Below are positions 24,550 through 33,863 of a stretch of DNA of 64,000 nucleotides, piece after piece (the stretch's first letter is position 1; each line of letters opens with the position of its first letter). The stretch is from Candidatus Fimivivens faecavium. Lineage in GTDB: Bacteria; Bacillota; Clostridia; Oscillospirales; Ruminococcaceae. Location of the stretch: NCBI GenBank assembly GCA_018716105.1, contig DVKH01000042.1, forward strand, positions 1 through 64,000, read 5' to 3'. The notes below the pieces were generated by a model, which made no database searches, was not told the origin of the DNA, and saw only the letters and a list, made by a program, of their open reading frames with translations. The position numbers and the translations under genes were made by a program.

Positions 24550-26745
24550 TCACATCGAAAGCCGCTCAATGGAAAGCACGCCCTGCACCTTCTTGAGGTT
24601 CGAAGTGATGAAGTTATATTGACTGACGTCGTTGATCGAAATCGTCACCTGGAACCCGGTTTTTTCGTCCTTCAGCTCCTTTGCGACAAACGAGTGGACC
24701 GGCACATGCATGTTGTTGAGCGCGACGCTGATATCCGCGATCAACCCGTCGCGCCGCATCGCCACGATGTTAACCGTCGACTGGAAGGTTTCCTTCACCG
24801 TCTTCGCCCACTGGGTCTTCACCCAACGGTCGGCCTGTTCGGGATCATCGATCGCGCTGACGACATTCGCGCAGTCCCGCTTGTGAATCGAAACGCCGTA
24901 GCCGCGCGTGATAAACCCGACGATATCGTCGCCGGGGAGCGGGTTGCAGCATTTCGCAAATTTCACGAGACACCCTTCCAGCCCTTCGACGATCACGCCG
25001 CTCGAAGCTTTCCGCTCCCGCTTGGGTTTCACGGTCAGCGCCTTTTCCGGATCGTCCAGGTCGCGGGCTGAGCGGTAATTGCGGATATAGTCCTCCTTGA
25101 GCCGCGGAAGAATCTTCGAAAGCTGAAGCCCGCCGTAGCCGATCGCCGCCATAAAGTCGTCGACCGTCGCAAGATTCTGCCGCTTCGTCTCCTCGAGCAG
25201 GAACGCCTCCTGCTGCTGGGGATCGAGGACGATATTCGAGCGCTTAAACTCCCGCTCGATCATCGCCCGGCCCTCGGCGATATTCTCCTCCCGCCGCTCC
25301 TTTTTAAACCAGCCGCGGATCTTGTTGCGCGCCTCGGTTGTCTTGACGATGTTCAGCCAATCCCGCTTTGGCCCCGCGGTCTTGGCGTTCGAGGTGATGA
25401 TCTCGACGATCATGCCGGTCTCGACAACCGAATCAATCGGCACGATCCGCCCGTCGATCTTCGCCCCGACCATCCGGTTCCCGACGGCGGAGTGGATCGC
25501 ATAGGCGAAGTCGAGCACCGTCGCACCCGCCGGCAGGTTGATCACGTCGCCCTTCGGCGTAAAGACGAACACCTCGTCGGGCGCAATATCGGTTTTGATG
25601 GTCCGGACGATGTCCTCGGCGTCGTCGCCCTCCTGCTGGTTTTCCAGCAGCTGCCGCACCCAGGCAAGCCGCTCTTCGAGCTTATCCTTGCCGCTGATGC
25701 CGGCCTTGTATTTCCAGTGCGCCGCAATTCCGTATTCGGCGGTGTAATGCATATCAAAGGTGCGGATCTGAATTTCAAACGGGATGCCGCCCTTGTCGAA
25801 CACCGTCGTATGAAGCGACTGATACATGTTCTGTTTCGGCGTCGAGATATAGTCCTTGAACCGGTTTGGAAGCGGCTGGAACATATCGTGGATGATGCCG
25901 AGAATATTGTAGCATTCGATGACCGTGTCCACGATGATCCGGACCGCGTAGACGTCGAACACCTCGTCGAGCGACCGCCCCTGCATATACACCTTCCGGT
26001 AGATGCCGTAGATGCTCTTGACACGCGCCTCGATGACGACGTTCGGGTGCTCCTGCTTGACCCGTTCATAGATCCGCTGGCGGATGCCCTCGAGGAACTT
26101 TTTCCGGTCCCATTTCCGAAGGGCAAGCTGGCTTTCAATCTCGTGATACGCGATCGGATCGAGATACCGGAGCGAAATATCCTCCAGTTCCTCCTTTACC
26201 TTTTTAATGCCGAGCCGGTGTGCGAGCGGCGCATAGATTTCCATCGTCTCGAGCGACTTATACCGCCGCTTGTCGTCGGGCAGGAATTCAAAGGTCCTCG
26301 CATTGTGGAGCCGGTCGGCGAGCTTGATGATGATCACCCGCACGTCCTGCGCCATCGCTAGAAGCATCTTGCGGACGTTCTCCGCCTGCTGCTCCTCCCG
26401 GGAGGAATAGGGGATTTTCCCGAGCTTGGTCACCCCGCCAACCAGCAGCGCCACGTCGTGGCCGAAGTTCTTTTCCACCATTTCGATGGTGATGTCGGTG
26501 TCCTCCACCACGTCGTGCAGAAGCGCCGCCGAGATGGACTCGGTGTCCATGCCGAGCTCGGCCAGGATGACCGCGACCGCGATCGGATGAATGATGTACG
26601 GCTCGCCGGAGGCGCGCTTCTGCTCCCCATGAGCTTTCGCGGCAACCTCATAGGCTTTTGTGATCGTAGCAACGTCGTATTGTTTGCCGCTCTGTTCGAT
26701 CTTCTGCAGCAGGTCTTCAAATGTGATGTTATGTTTGTCCGGCAT
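24550..26745 (-). CDS. rel: Bifunctional (p)ppGpp synthetase/hydrolase Rel
   Basis: A 731-residue long RSH protein: the HD hydrolase domain (LLHDVVEDTD near residue 73), the synthetase domain (the VKSIYGIYRK and HTTVFDKGGIPFEIQIRT regions), TGS (VFTPKGDVINLPAGATVLDFAYAIH), a zinc-finger-type region (CCNPLPGDDIVGFITRGYG) and C-terminal ACT. It controls the stringent response. Long quotations are avoided, but all key residues of both active sites appear intact. It overlaps recJ by 17 bases. Confidence 0.95.
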   Translation of the reverse strand: MPDKHNITFEDLLQKIEQSGKQYDVATITKAYEVAAKAHGEQKRASGEPYIIHPIAVAVILAELGMDTESISAALLHDVVEDTDITIEMVEKNFGHDVALLVGGVTKLGKIPYSSREEQQAENVRKMLLAMAQDVRVIIIKLADRLHNARTFEFLPDDKRRYKSLETMEIYAPLAHRLGIKKVKEELEDISLRYLDPIAYHEIESQLALRKWDRKKFLEGIRQRIYERVKQEHPNVVIEARVKSIYGIYRKVYMQGRSLDEVFDVYAVRIIVDTVIECYNILGIIHDMFQPLPNRFKDYISTPKQNMYQSLHTTVFDKGGIPFEIQIRTFDMHYTAEYGIAAHWKYKAGISGKDKLEERLAWVRQLLENQQEGDDAEDIVRTIKTDIAPDEVFVFTPKGDVINLPAGATVLDFAYAIHSAVGNRMVGAKIDGRIVPIDSVVETGMIVEIITSNAKTAGPKRDWLNIVKTTEARNKIRGWFKKERREENIAEGRAMIEREFKRSNIVLDPQQQEAFLLEETKRQNLATVDDFMAAIGYGGLQLSKILPRLKEDYIRNYRSARDLDDPEKALTVKPKRERKASSGVIVEGLEGCLVKFAKCCNPLPGDDIVGFITRGYGVSIHKRDCANVVSAIDDPEQADRWVKTQWAKTVKETFQSTVNIVAMRRDGLIADISVALNNMHVPVHSFVAKELKDEKTGFQVTISINDVSQYNFITSNLKKVQGVLSIERLSM

Positions 26746-28765
26746 ATTCGTTGGTCAAACTCCTTATAATCTTCGAGCTTTCGAGATCCACCTTCGGCGA
26801 CTGAAGGTTGACGGCCGCCGTTCCGTCCTCATGGATCACCAGAAGCGAAAGCTCGAAGAGGACCTCAAGGATGATCCGGTACTTCAGATAGTCCGGCCTC
26901 GGATTCATCCTCTGATAAAGAACCTCCGGCTGATAGCTTATGCAGCGGAGCTTTTTGAAATACCGATAGACCACCGCGACCTCGTCGCGGGAAGGCGCGA
27001 GGCCGGCTTGTCCCATCTCGCCCCTCCGGTACTGCTCATAACGTTGTTCTTCCCGGTAAAACCGCTCATAGTCAAATCCGCAGAGCCGAACGCCGAGCAT
27101 CTTGAGCGACACTCTCGCCTCGTTCTGCCAGACGTTGACCGAAGCGGTAAACGCGGCGTCGATCAGGTCGCCTTCCTGAACAGGGAGCGCCTCCCGCGTC
27201 ATAAAAAACCACACTGTCTGAAAGCTGACGCCGTTTTTGGAACAGCTCAGCCGGACATGTTTTCCCTCTCCCATTGGCACAATCCGGTCGAGCCTCGCCC
27301 CCATGATGCAAAAGGCCGGGTATTCGTTGCCCGCGCCAAACGGCTCGAGCGCCGAAAGCGCCTCGATTTCGGCCGGATTCATCTCGCCTGGGGCCACTTC
27401 ACAATCGATTGAAAGGCGCTGCGGCGGCATCACCGGGTAATGGGCGGCGGCATACGCCTCCATCGCCTCTGCAAACCACCCGATGTCTTCGCTTCGAAGC
27501 GACATCCCCGCCGCCATCGGATGCCCGCCGTAGCGGGTCAGCTTTTCGCGGCAGGCGCCGACCGCTTCGATCAGTGAAAAGCCTTCGACGCTCCGCCCGG
27601 AGCCCTTCGCCTCTTCGCCGTTTCGCGCGATCAGGATACAGGGTTTTCCATACCGTTCCACCACCCGCGAACAGACGATTCCCGCGACCCCCGCATGCCA
27701 GCCCTCGCCAGAAAGGACCAGGACCCGCCGCACAGAGAGCGCCGGATCAGCCTCCATCGCCGCGGCCACGTCGTCAGAGATCTTTTTTTCGAGCGCGCGC
27801 CGCTGCCGGTTGAAGCCCTCGAGCCTTTCTGCCAGCTCCTTCGCCTCGGTCTCGCTCTCAGTCAAAAGCAGCATCACTGCCCAGTCCGCCGTATCGAGAC
27901 GGCCGGCCGCGTTGATCCGCGGCGCGAGGCCGAACGCGATCGATTCGGCCGAAAAGCGCTCCCGTTCCACGCCGGCGGCGGCGATCAGCTCCCGAATGCC
28001 CGGCCGGATGGAATCCCGGAGCTGTTCCACCCCCCTGCGGACGAAATACCGGTTTTCACCGGTAAGCGGCACCACGTCCGCAACCGTCCCGATGGCCAAA
28101 AAATCGGCGTATTGTTCCAGGAGGCCGTAACCGCGCTCTCCTTCCAGCGCACAGAGCAGTTTAAACGCAACCCCTGCCCCGCAGAGGTCGGGGAATGGGT
28201 AGCCGCAATCCTCGCGGTGCGGGTCGACCACCGCCGCCGCGCCGGGCAGAATTTCCCTTGGCATATGATGATCGGTGATCACCGTCTCTATGCCGAGCGA
28301 CGCGGCATAGGCGACCTCATCGATCGCGGACACGCCGTTGTCCACGGTCAAAATCAACTCCACCCCGAGGCGCTTGAGTTCGTCGATCGCGCCGCGGTTG
28401 AGGCCGTAGCCCTCCCGTTCCCGGTCCGGAATATAATAAAGCGCCCGCGCGCCCACGCTTTCGAGATAGCTCATGACCATAGCGGACGCGGCGACTCCGT
28501 CGCAGTCATAGTCGCCGTAAACGGCGATGAACTTCCCCTCTTCGATCGCCCTCGAAACACAGACTGCGGCCCGGTCCATATCTTTGAGCAGGAACGGATC
28601 GTGCAGCGGATCAGCTGCCTCCCCCACAAGCCCGCAGACCGTCTCAGGCGACAAACCCCGCGCGGCCAAAACCCGCCCCGCGAGCGCCGATACCCCGGCC
28701 TTCTCCCGAATTTTGCCGGCTCTCTCCCGGTCTTCCGGGAGCAGGCGCCAAAGTTTCGTGCTCAA
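26729..28765 (-). CDS. recJ: Single-stranded-DNA exonuclease RecJ
   Basis: 678 residues from a TTG at 28765 with GGAGGTG six bases upstream; a further upstream ATG at 28792 has no site. DHH-family motifs are YGDYDCDGVAA (near residue 86), TVDNG, TDHHMPR and the DHHA1 loop GGHPMAAGMSL. An OB-fold region follows. A C-terminal extension of roughly 100 residues (from about GMLQ/GFDYERFY onward) exceeds the E. coli enzyme. It serves in recombination and repair and is followed directly by rel. Confidence 0.93.
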   Translation of the reverse strand: MSTKLWRLLPEDRERAGKIREKAGVSALAGRVLAARGLSPETVCGLVGEAADPLHDPFLLKDMDRAAVCVSRAIEEGKFIAVYGDYDCDGVAASAMVMSYLESVGARALYYIPDREREGYGLNRGAIDELKRLGVELILTVDNGVSAIDEVAYAASLGIETVITDHHMPREILPGAAAVVDPHREDCGYPFPDLCGAGVAFKLLCALEGERGYGLLEQYADFLAIGTVADVVPLTGENRYFVRRGVEQLRDSIRPGIRELIAAAGVERERFSAESIAFGLAPRINAAGRLDTADWAVMLLLTESETEAKELAERLEGFNRQRRALEKKISDDVAAAMEADPALSVRRVLVLSGEGWHAGVAGIVCSRVVERYGKPCILIARNGEEAKGSGRSVEGFSLIEAVGACREKLTRYGGHPMAAGMSLRSEDIGWFAEAMEAYAAAHYPVMPPQRLSIDCEVAPGEMNPAEIEALSALEPFGAGNEYPAFCIMGARLDRIVPMGEGKHVRLSCSKNGVSFQTVWFFMTREALPVQEGDLIDAAFTASVNVWQNEARVSLKMLGVRLCGFDYERFYREEQRYEQYRRGEMGQAGLAPSRDEVAVVYRYFKKLRCISYQPEVLYQRMNPRPDYLKYRIILEVLFELSLLVIHEDGTAAVNLQSPKVDLESSKIIRSLTNEYAGQT

Positions 28766-28890
28766 AAGACACCTCCGAATGGATGCATTCACCCAATAAT
28801 AAGTTTATTTTATCACTTTTTGGTGAAAATTACAATCACTTTCCCATCACAGGGCGATAACCTTCCCGCCGCAGCGGCCCCGGAAAAGCG

Positions 28891-28930
28891 GAAGGCGCCG
28901 GGAGCGGTTTTCAGCCGGCCCGGCGCCTTC
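28891..28930 (-). terminator. Hairpin after the 64-residue Cys-rich gene
   Basis: GAAGGCGCCGGG pairs perfectly with CCCGGCGCCTTC, a 12-base stem with a 16-base loop, located 23 bases beyond the stop codon. No strong T-run follows. Confidence 0.55.
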
Positions 28931-28953
28931 TCAGACAAGCGAGTGGGAACAGA

Positions 28954-29148
28954 TCAGGATTGTTTGTCGTTTTGGCGGGTATCTGGGTGATACTTCATCA
29001 GCGTCTCCATCCGCTTTTGCCAGAGAACCTCCTCCGGCAACTCGACCTGGGAACAGTCAAGGCAACGCCCCATGCCATCGAGCGAGATCTTTTGTAAAAC
29101 GCACTGGTTCTGGTTCCAGTAAATACAAAAGCGGTTTTCACAATTCAT
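28954..29148 (-). CDS. Small Cys-rich protein (64 residues)
   Basis: The 64 residues start MNCENRFCIYW and have five cysteines in two groups (C-x4-C, then single C and C-x2-C in GRCLDCSQ), suggesting a bound metal. The charged C-terminus is helical. Conserved small proteins with this start occur widely in Clostridia, without assigned function. The ATG at 29148 has GGTGAGG. A strong promoter lies at 29188-29216. Confidence 0.75.
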   Translation of the reverse strand: MNCENRFCIYWNQNQCVLQKISLDGMGRCLDCSQVELPEEVLWQKRMETLMKYHPDTRQNDKQS

Positions 29149-29187
29149 GGCCTCACCATCTAATATGACTAAATATGGATTGTAATC

Positions 29188-29216
29188 ATTATACCGCTTA
29201 CGTCTGGCGTTTGCAA
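29188..29216 (-). promoter_or_regulatory. Sigma-A promoter of the Cys-rich gene
   Basis: TTGCAA (29211-29216), 17 bases, TATAAT (29188-29193) on the minus strand, giving a leader of about 33 bases. The divergent gene at 29282 shares this short intergenic region. Confidence 0.8.
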
Positions 29217-29281
29217 TGCATATTTTACTATAAAAACATGACATAATATGTGCAATATCTTCGCAATGCGGGGTGATTGCC

Positions 29282-29464
29282 GTGAAAGAGTTTAAAATCC
29301 CGTCCATTCCGCCGACGACCAATAAAACCGTCCGCTTTCCTAACGATCTCATCGAAGGGGTGGAAAACGCGATTCGCGGCAAGGACTGCACCTTTTCCGC
29401 ATTCGTAATCGAAGCTGTCCGTTCGGCGCTTCGCTGTCTGGAGGAAGAAGATCAGACTAAATAA
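29282..29464 (+). CDS. Ribbon-helix-helix-like small protein (60 residues)
   Basis: 60 residues from a GTG at 29282, eight bases after GGGGTG; another GTG three codons upstream overlaps that site. The segment KTVRFPNDLIEGVENAI followed by FSAFVIEAVRSAL has the beta-helix-helix pattern of MetJ/Arc-type DNA-binding proteins (YlcI/YnfO-like). It may regulate its divergent neighbour or itself; this is inference from layout. Confidence 0.75.
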   Translation: MKEFKIPSIPPTTNKTVRFPNDLIEGVENAIRGKDCTFSAFVIEAVRSALRCLEEEDQTK

Positions 29465-29476
29465 ATCCGAAAAACC

Positions 29477-29503
29477 GGGGCGCGGTCTTCGCGCCCCTTT
29501 TTT
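29477..29503. terminator. Bidirectional terminator
   Basis: GGGGCGCG and CGCGCCCC pair around five bases, with T-runs on both strands. It lies between the convergent ribbon-helix-helix and FAD genes. Confidence 0.8.
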
Positions 29504-31100
29504 ATGCCCGCCTTCCGCCGCCGGGCGCGCGGTACCGCTCGATAATCCGCTCCGCGACCCTCAGCCCGTCCACCGCCGCGCTCATGATGCCGCCGGCGTA
29601 CCCCGCGCCTTCGCCCGTGGGATAAAGGCCCTGCGTTCCCACCGCTTCGAGGCTCTCCCCCCGCAGTATCCGCACCGGCGAAGAAGTCCTGGTTTCCACC
29701 CCGGTCAGAATCGCGCCCGCGCCGTCGAAACCGCGGAGCTTACGGCCGAACGCCGGAAGCGCCCTGCGCATCATCTCCACCGCGGCCGGCGGAAGCAGCT
29801 TTTTCAGGTCGCATTCATTCACCCCAAGGGGATAGGTCGGCGCAACCGGTTCCGAGGGCGGCGCGCCTTTGAGGAAGTCCCCAAGGCGCATTGCCGGAGC
29901 GCGGTAACCGCCCCCGCCGAGCGCAAAGGCCCGCAGCTCCAACGAGAGCTGGAACCGGACCCCGTCCCGCCAGGCGGGGCCGAAGTCCTTTGGCCCGACC
30001 GAAACGCAGAGCGCCGCGTTCGCGTTTTCCCCATCGCGGAGGTAGTTGCTCATCCCATTGGTCACGACCTGTCCGGGGGCGGACGCCGCCGCGACGACCG
30101 TGCCGCCAGGGCACATGCAGAAGGTATAGGCCGCGCGGTCCCCCTCGCGGAGGGAGAGCTGATACTCCCCCGGCGGGAGGTTGGGATGCCCCGCATGGCG
30201 GCCGTAAAGCGCCGCGTCGATTGCCGCCTGCCGGTGCTCGATTCTCACCCCGGCGGAAAACGCCTTCGCCTCCAGTACAAGGCCGCTTCTATCCGCCGCC
30301 TCAAAGGTATCCCGGGCGCTGTGCCCGACCGCGAGCACCACAACGCCCGCTTCCACTTCCTCCCCCGCGGCGCGCACCGCTAAAATCCTGCCGTTCTGGA
30401 ACCGGAACCCCTCCGCCGCCGTGCCGAATCGAACCTCCCCGCCGAGCCGGATGATCTCCTCCCGAAGGGCCTTCACCACTCCGCGGAGCCGGTCGGTTCC
30501 CACATGCGGCTTTGCCCGAACAAGAACCTCGGGCGGCGCGCCGAAACGCACCAGTTCGGCCAGCACGCGCGCGCAGCGCGGGTCCCCGATCCTTGTCGTG
30601 AGCTTTCCATCCGAAAAGGTCCCCGCGCCGCCTTCGCCGAACTGGACGTTGGATTCCGGGTCAAATTCCCCGGTCTTCCAGAAGCGTTCGACTTTCTCGA
30701 TCCGCGTTTCGACGTCTTCCCCGCGTTCGAGGACGATCGGCCGGTAGCCATACTGCGCCAGCAGCAGCGCTGAGAACATCCCGGCCGGACCGAAACCGAC
30801 CACAACCGGCCGCGCGGGAAGCTTCTCCTCTCCCGGCCGAATCTGAAAATTCGGGACTTCTTTTCGGACCGCGCCCAGCTCTTCGCGTTTGAGAAGTCCG
30901 CGCCCGAGCTCATCGGGGACCTCAGCCTCAACCGAACAGATAAACTGAATCTTTCCGTGCCTTGCATCCACCGAAACCTTCGAAAGGGCGATGCGTTCCA
31001 CCGATGCCAAAGCGGAACCGATGCGTTCTCCCACACGGTGAACCGCGGCCTCGGGACCTTCGTCCAGCGTAGCAATGATGTTTTTAAACTGGATAATCAT
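29502..31100 (-). CDS. FAD-dependent oxidoreductase (uncharacterised NAD(FAD) dehydrogenase family)
   Basis: 532 residues from the ATG at 31100. An N-terminal domain of about 85 residues precedes the FAD-binding motif VVGFGPAGMFSALLLA (near residue 99). The signature SNVQFGEGGAGTFSDGKL and the terminal YPTGEGAGYAGGIMSAAVDG identify the widespread FAD-dependent dehydrogenase family related to geranylgeranyl-reductase-type flavoproteins. Its substrate is unknown. It stands alone. Confidence 0.85.
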   Translation of the reverse strand: MIIQFKNIIATLDEGPEAAVHRVGERIGSALASVERIALSKVSVDARHGKIQFICSVEAEVPDELGRGLLKREELGAVRKEVPNFQIRPGEEKLPARPVVVGFGPAGMFSALLLAQYGYRPIVLERGEDVETRIEKVERFWKTGEFDPESNVQFGEGGAGTFSDGKLTTRIGDPRCARVLAELVRFGAPPEVLVRAKPHVGTDRLRGVVKALREEIIRLGGEVRFGTAAEGFRFQNGRILAVRAAGEEVEAGVVVLAVGHSARDTFEAADRSGLVLEAKAFSAGVRIEHRQAAIDAALYGRHAGHPNLPPGEYQLSLREGDRAAYTFCMCPGGTVVAAASAPGQVVTNGMSNYLRDGENANAALCVSVGPKDFGPAWRDGVRFQLSLELRAFALGGGGYRAPAMRLGDFLKGAPPSEPVAPTYPLGVNECDLKKLLPPAAVEMMRRALPAFGRKLRGFDGAGAILTGVETRTSSPVRILRGESLEAVGTQGLYPTGEGAGYAGGIMSAAVDGLRVAERIIERYRAPGGGRRA

Positions 31101-31136
31101 GCGTATTCTCCGATCAAACCGGCCCAAATCACAAAT

Positions 31137-31194
31137 CGGGCTTTCCCGCCGTTCCCGGGCCAAAGGCCGCGGGAGGCTCCGGCAGGAAAGCCCG
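31137..31194 (-). terminator. Probable terminator of the cdaA operon
   Basis: CGGGCTTTCC and GGAAAGCCCG close a long GC-rich hairpin 27 bases beyond the ybbR stop codon. The T-run is weak. Confidence 0.5.
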
Positions 31195-31220
31195 TTTCGT
31201 TCGGGCGCTCTGTGTTCGGG

Positions 31221-32492
31221 TCAGGATTTGTCCCTGACCGTGATGACGGCGGTATAGTCGCCGTAAGCCCAGCAGGAATCATCGCCGACCACAATAATAT
31301 TCACCGGCACCGTGATCTGGCCAAGCTTAATATCTGCGTCATTGATGTCAACTTCCGCGATTACGTCTTTTGAGGTCAGATCTTTCACCGCATCTTCGGG
31401 TCCGTACAACTGGACCGACGGGATCGTCCTGGTCGTCACCGTCACGTCATAGCTCGAAGGTACATTTACGAGGCGGATATCGGTCACATTGAGCGTTTTC
31501 TGCGAAATCCCAGTGGGGTCAAATATCACATTGACGTCCTGGATATTCTCCACCGAGATAAATCCGGGCGGAAGCGGCGCCGGATAGTAAATCGACATGT
31601 CCGGCGTGAGCGAACGCATATCGACATAACCGAGATGAAGCTCATTGAGGCTGCCGATCGAGGCGGAGGGCCCGGCGACTTCGATCTCGCTGGGATTGAC
31701 CGTGTACACAAGCGTCGTTTCGTCAAAGCCTGCCGGCACATTGATAAACTCGAACGTAATCGGGATCGTCTTTTTCTCCAGTACCGGGATGGTGACGGTC
31801 GCCGCGCTCTGGTCAAATACAAAGTAAGGGGATTCCACCGTTTCGCCGTTTCGATCGAGCAAGATCAAATCCGTTTCAAAGTTGGCGGTCTGTGAAAGCG
31901 GGCGATCCATCGTCAGACGCGCCACACAGCGTTCAACAGCTCCCATCTCGGTCGCCGGACCGGTCACCGTCACCTCGGTCGGGGTAACGTACTCCTCATC
32001 CATGATATAGCCGTCCGGAATGTTGAGGCCCGATATCTCAAGCTCCACATTCAGCTTCTTCGTCACCATGTGGTCGAACCGCATCTCGATGGTCGAAGGC
32101 CGGAGCGAAACGATCTCAAACCCGAGCAGCTGGTAATCGAAACCCTCCAGCCAGAGGTTATAGGTTCCCGGGCCGTTGACACTCGAGGTCACTGCCGTCA
32201 GCTGGATATCCTCGGGCTTGAGATTTCCGATCACCGAACGCGGGCCGTTGACCGTCACGTCGATCTGAAATTCGTTCGGATAAACCGGTTCCAGGTTCAG
32301 CCGGGCAAGGCCGCTGTCCTGAACGTTAATGGTCACCGGCACGTTTTTTACAACGTCTGTGATCTTATTGTCGATATAATAGGCCACCGTAAACCAGATC
32401 AGGATCGCCGTGAGAAGGGAAACGATCATCACGAACTGGTTATTGTTGATCAGGCTGTCAAGGCTCGCCCTGCTTTTATTGTTGTTGTTCAT
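31221..32492 (-). CDS. YbbR-domain protein (CdaR-type regulator)
   Basis: 423 residues: one membrane span near the N-terminus (residues 19-40) and then four YbbR-like beta domains outside the membrane, each ending in a Val-x-Val/Gly-Pro pattern. In Bacillus the equivalent CdaR sits next to and regulates CdaA. It overlaps cdaA by 17 bases, supporting a joint role. CdaR is the likely name; domain count is by eye. Confidence 0.88.
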   Translation of the reverse strand: MNNNNKSRASLDSLINNNQFVMIVSLLTAILIWFTVAYYIDNKITDVVKNVPVTINVQDSGLARLNLEPVYPNEFQIDVTVNGPRSVIGNLKPEDIQLTAVTSSVNGPGTYNLWLEGFDYQLLGFEIVSLRPSTIEMRFDHMVTKKLNVELEISGLNIPDGYIMDEEYVTPTEVTVTGPATEMGAVERCVARLTMDRPLSQTANFETDLILLDRNGETVESPYFVFDQSAATVTIPVLEKKTIPITFEFINVPAGFDETTLVYTVNPSEIEVAGPSASIGSLNELHLGYVDMRSLTPDMSIYYPAPLPPGFISVENIQDVNVIFDPTGISQKTLNVTDIRLVNVPSSYDVTVTTRTIPSVQLYGPEDAVKDLTSKDVIAEVDINDADIKLGQITVPVNIIVVGDDSCWAYGDYTAVITVRDKS

Positions 32493-33345
32493 TTTTCTTC
32501 CCCTTCAGGAACGGCGGCTTACGGAACGATTTGGCCTCTTTTTTCTCCGGAGTAAAGATTGCCGAAAGCTCGGCCATCACCGTCTCGCCCGTGTAGCCTC
32601 GTTTGAATTTGCCGTCCTGTACCATTGTGATCACGCCGGTTTCCTCTGAAACCACAACAATCACTGCGTCTGAGTTTTCGCTCATGCCAAGCGCGGCGCG
32701 GTGCCGGGTCCCGAGGTCTTTGCTGATCTCAAAATTATCGGAAAGCGGCAGAAAACAGCCCGCCGCATAGAGCTTTCCGTTTCGGATGATGGTCGCCCCG
32801 TCGTGAAGCGGCGAGTTCGGGAAAAAGATGTTCCCGATCATCTCCGCGCTCGGCGAAGCGTCGATAATCGTGCCGGTTTTGATGATCTCTCCGAGCTTTG
32901 TCTGGCGCTCAAACACCATCAGCGCGCCGATTTTCCGCTTCGAAAGATAGGTCGCCGCTTCGCCGACCGCCTTGATCATCAGGTTCCAGCTTAAAATATC
33001 CTCGTCGCTATCGTTGCTGCCAAGAAGCTGAAAATTCGAGAAACGGGTTCTGCCGACCTGTTCCAGCGCCCGCCTCAGCTCCGGCTGAAACACAACCAGA
33101 AGCGCCAGCGCGCCGAACTGAAGAATATTCCGCATGATAAAAGTCATCGCTTTGAGGTTCAGCAGATGAGACATGACGTAAAGAGCGATCAGCGCGAGGA
33201 TCCCTTTCAAAAGCTGAAGCGCCCTTGTTTCCCGGATCAGCGCGAAGGCCTGATAAATCAGATACGCGACCAGCATGATGTCGAGAATATCATTGATGTG
33301 AATCGATCGGAGTATACCGGTCAGATCGCTTAATAAAAGGGTCAT
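32476..33345 (-). CDS. cdaA: Diadenylate cyclase CdaA
   Basis: A 289-residue membrane enzyme that makes cyclic di-AMP from two ATP. Three hydrophobic segments fill residues 20-90. The DAC domain has the catalytic PLHDGATII motif (Asp-Gly-Ala) and the ATP-binding LGTRHRAALG motif. Cyclic di-AMP controls potassium and osmotic balance and wall homeostasis. The 5' leader, 33346-33814, contains the largest hairpin array of the window, so expression of this gene may be tied to that structure. Confidence 0.95.
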   Translation of the reverse strand: MTLLLSDLTGILRSIHINDILDIMLVAYLIYQAFALIRETRALQLLKGILALIALYVMSHLLNLKAMTFIMRNILQFGALALLVVFQPELRRALEQVGRTRFSNFQLLGSNDSDEDILSWNLMIKAVGEAATYLSKRKIGALMVFERQTKLGEIIKTGTIIDASPSAEMIGNIFFPNSPLHDGATIIRNGKLYAAGCFLPLSDNFEISKDLGTRHRAALGMSENSDAVIVVVSEETGVITMVQDGKFKRGYTGETVMAELSAIFTPEKKEAKSFRKPPFLKGKKNEQQQ

Positions 33346-33392
33346 CCACTCACCTCAAATCCAATGGGTATTTTAAGACACGATCATTTTTT

Positions 33393-33814
33393 CAGTAGAA
33401 TATGTTCTCAGCCTTCCGGCCCATCAACCGGCAATGCCCAGGCTGCGGGGCGGATTGTGCTCTGGCCCAATCCCCTGCGGTTATTATATCAGAACGGCAG
33501 GCCCATCGGGCCTGCGCGCCGCAAAAACGGCGTACAAACCGGAAAAGCCGGTTTGGGTTCTGGTTTAACATCCGCAGCATGCCGTTTTACGGCATAGCCG
33601 CCAAAAGGCGGCCGAAAACAGCAAAGCTGTTTTCCCTGCGGTTATTATACCATATCAGAAACCGCAAAAGCGGTTTCAACGCCGCTCCTGCGGCGGAACC
33701 CGGCCGCAGCCGGGTTGATATGGTGTAACAAGCGCAGCGCGCGGCGTCTGCCGCGCGTGCCCCGCTTTTGGCGGGGCGGATTGGGCTTTGGCCCAATCCC
33801 CTGCGGTTATTATA
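33393..33814 (-). repeat. Five-module hairpin leader array (before cdaA)
   Basis: Read on the minus strand from TATAATAACCGCAG (33814-33801). Module 1: hairpins GGATTGGGC/GCCCAATCC (33778-33799), GCCCCGC/GCGGGGC (33759-33777) and GCGCGGC/GCCGCGC (33739-33756), closed by CGCAG/CTGCG (33801-33805 with 33733-33737). Module 2: three hairpins inside the arms 33636-33657 and 33716-33737. Module 3: three hairpins closed by CCGCAG/CTGCGG (33636-33641 with 33572-33577). Module 4: three hairpins closed by AGAAC/GTTCT arms. Module 5: a degenerate copy of module 1. TATAAT recurs at 33644-33649 and 33483-33488, so the signature repeats about every 161-165 bases. Confidence 0.8.
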
Positions 33815-33840
33815 GTACCAAAATAACAGGATTTCTTCAA
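33809..33840 (-). promoter_or_regulatory. Possible promoter at the array edge
   Basis: TATAAT (33809-33814) is preceded on the minus strand by TTGAAG (33835-33840) at 20 bases, longer than optimal. It would start transcription into the array and on to cdaA. The spacing makes it the weakest of the element-edge promoters. Confidence 0.35.
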
Positions 33841-33863
33841 CGAAAACCGAACAAAAGATGTCG

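Noticed and set aside
33475..33649. Inner TATAAT copies of the cdaA array as independent promoters
   Set aside because: No -35 hexamer is found at 16-19 bases from 33483-33488 or 33644-33649, so only the outer copies are listed as possible promoters.
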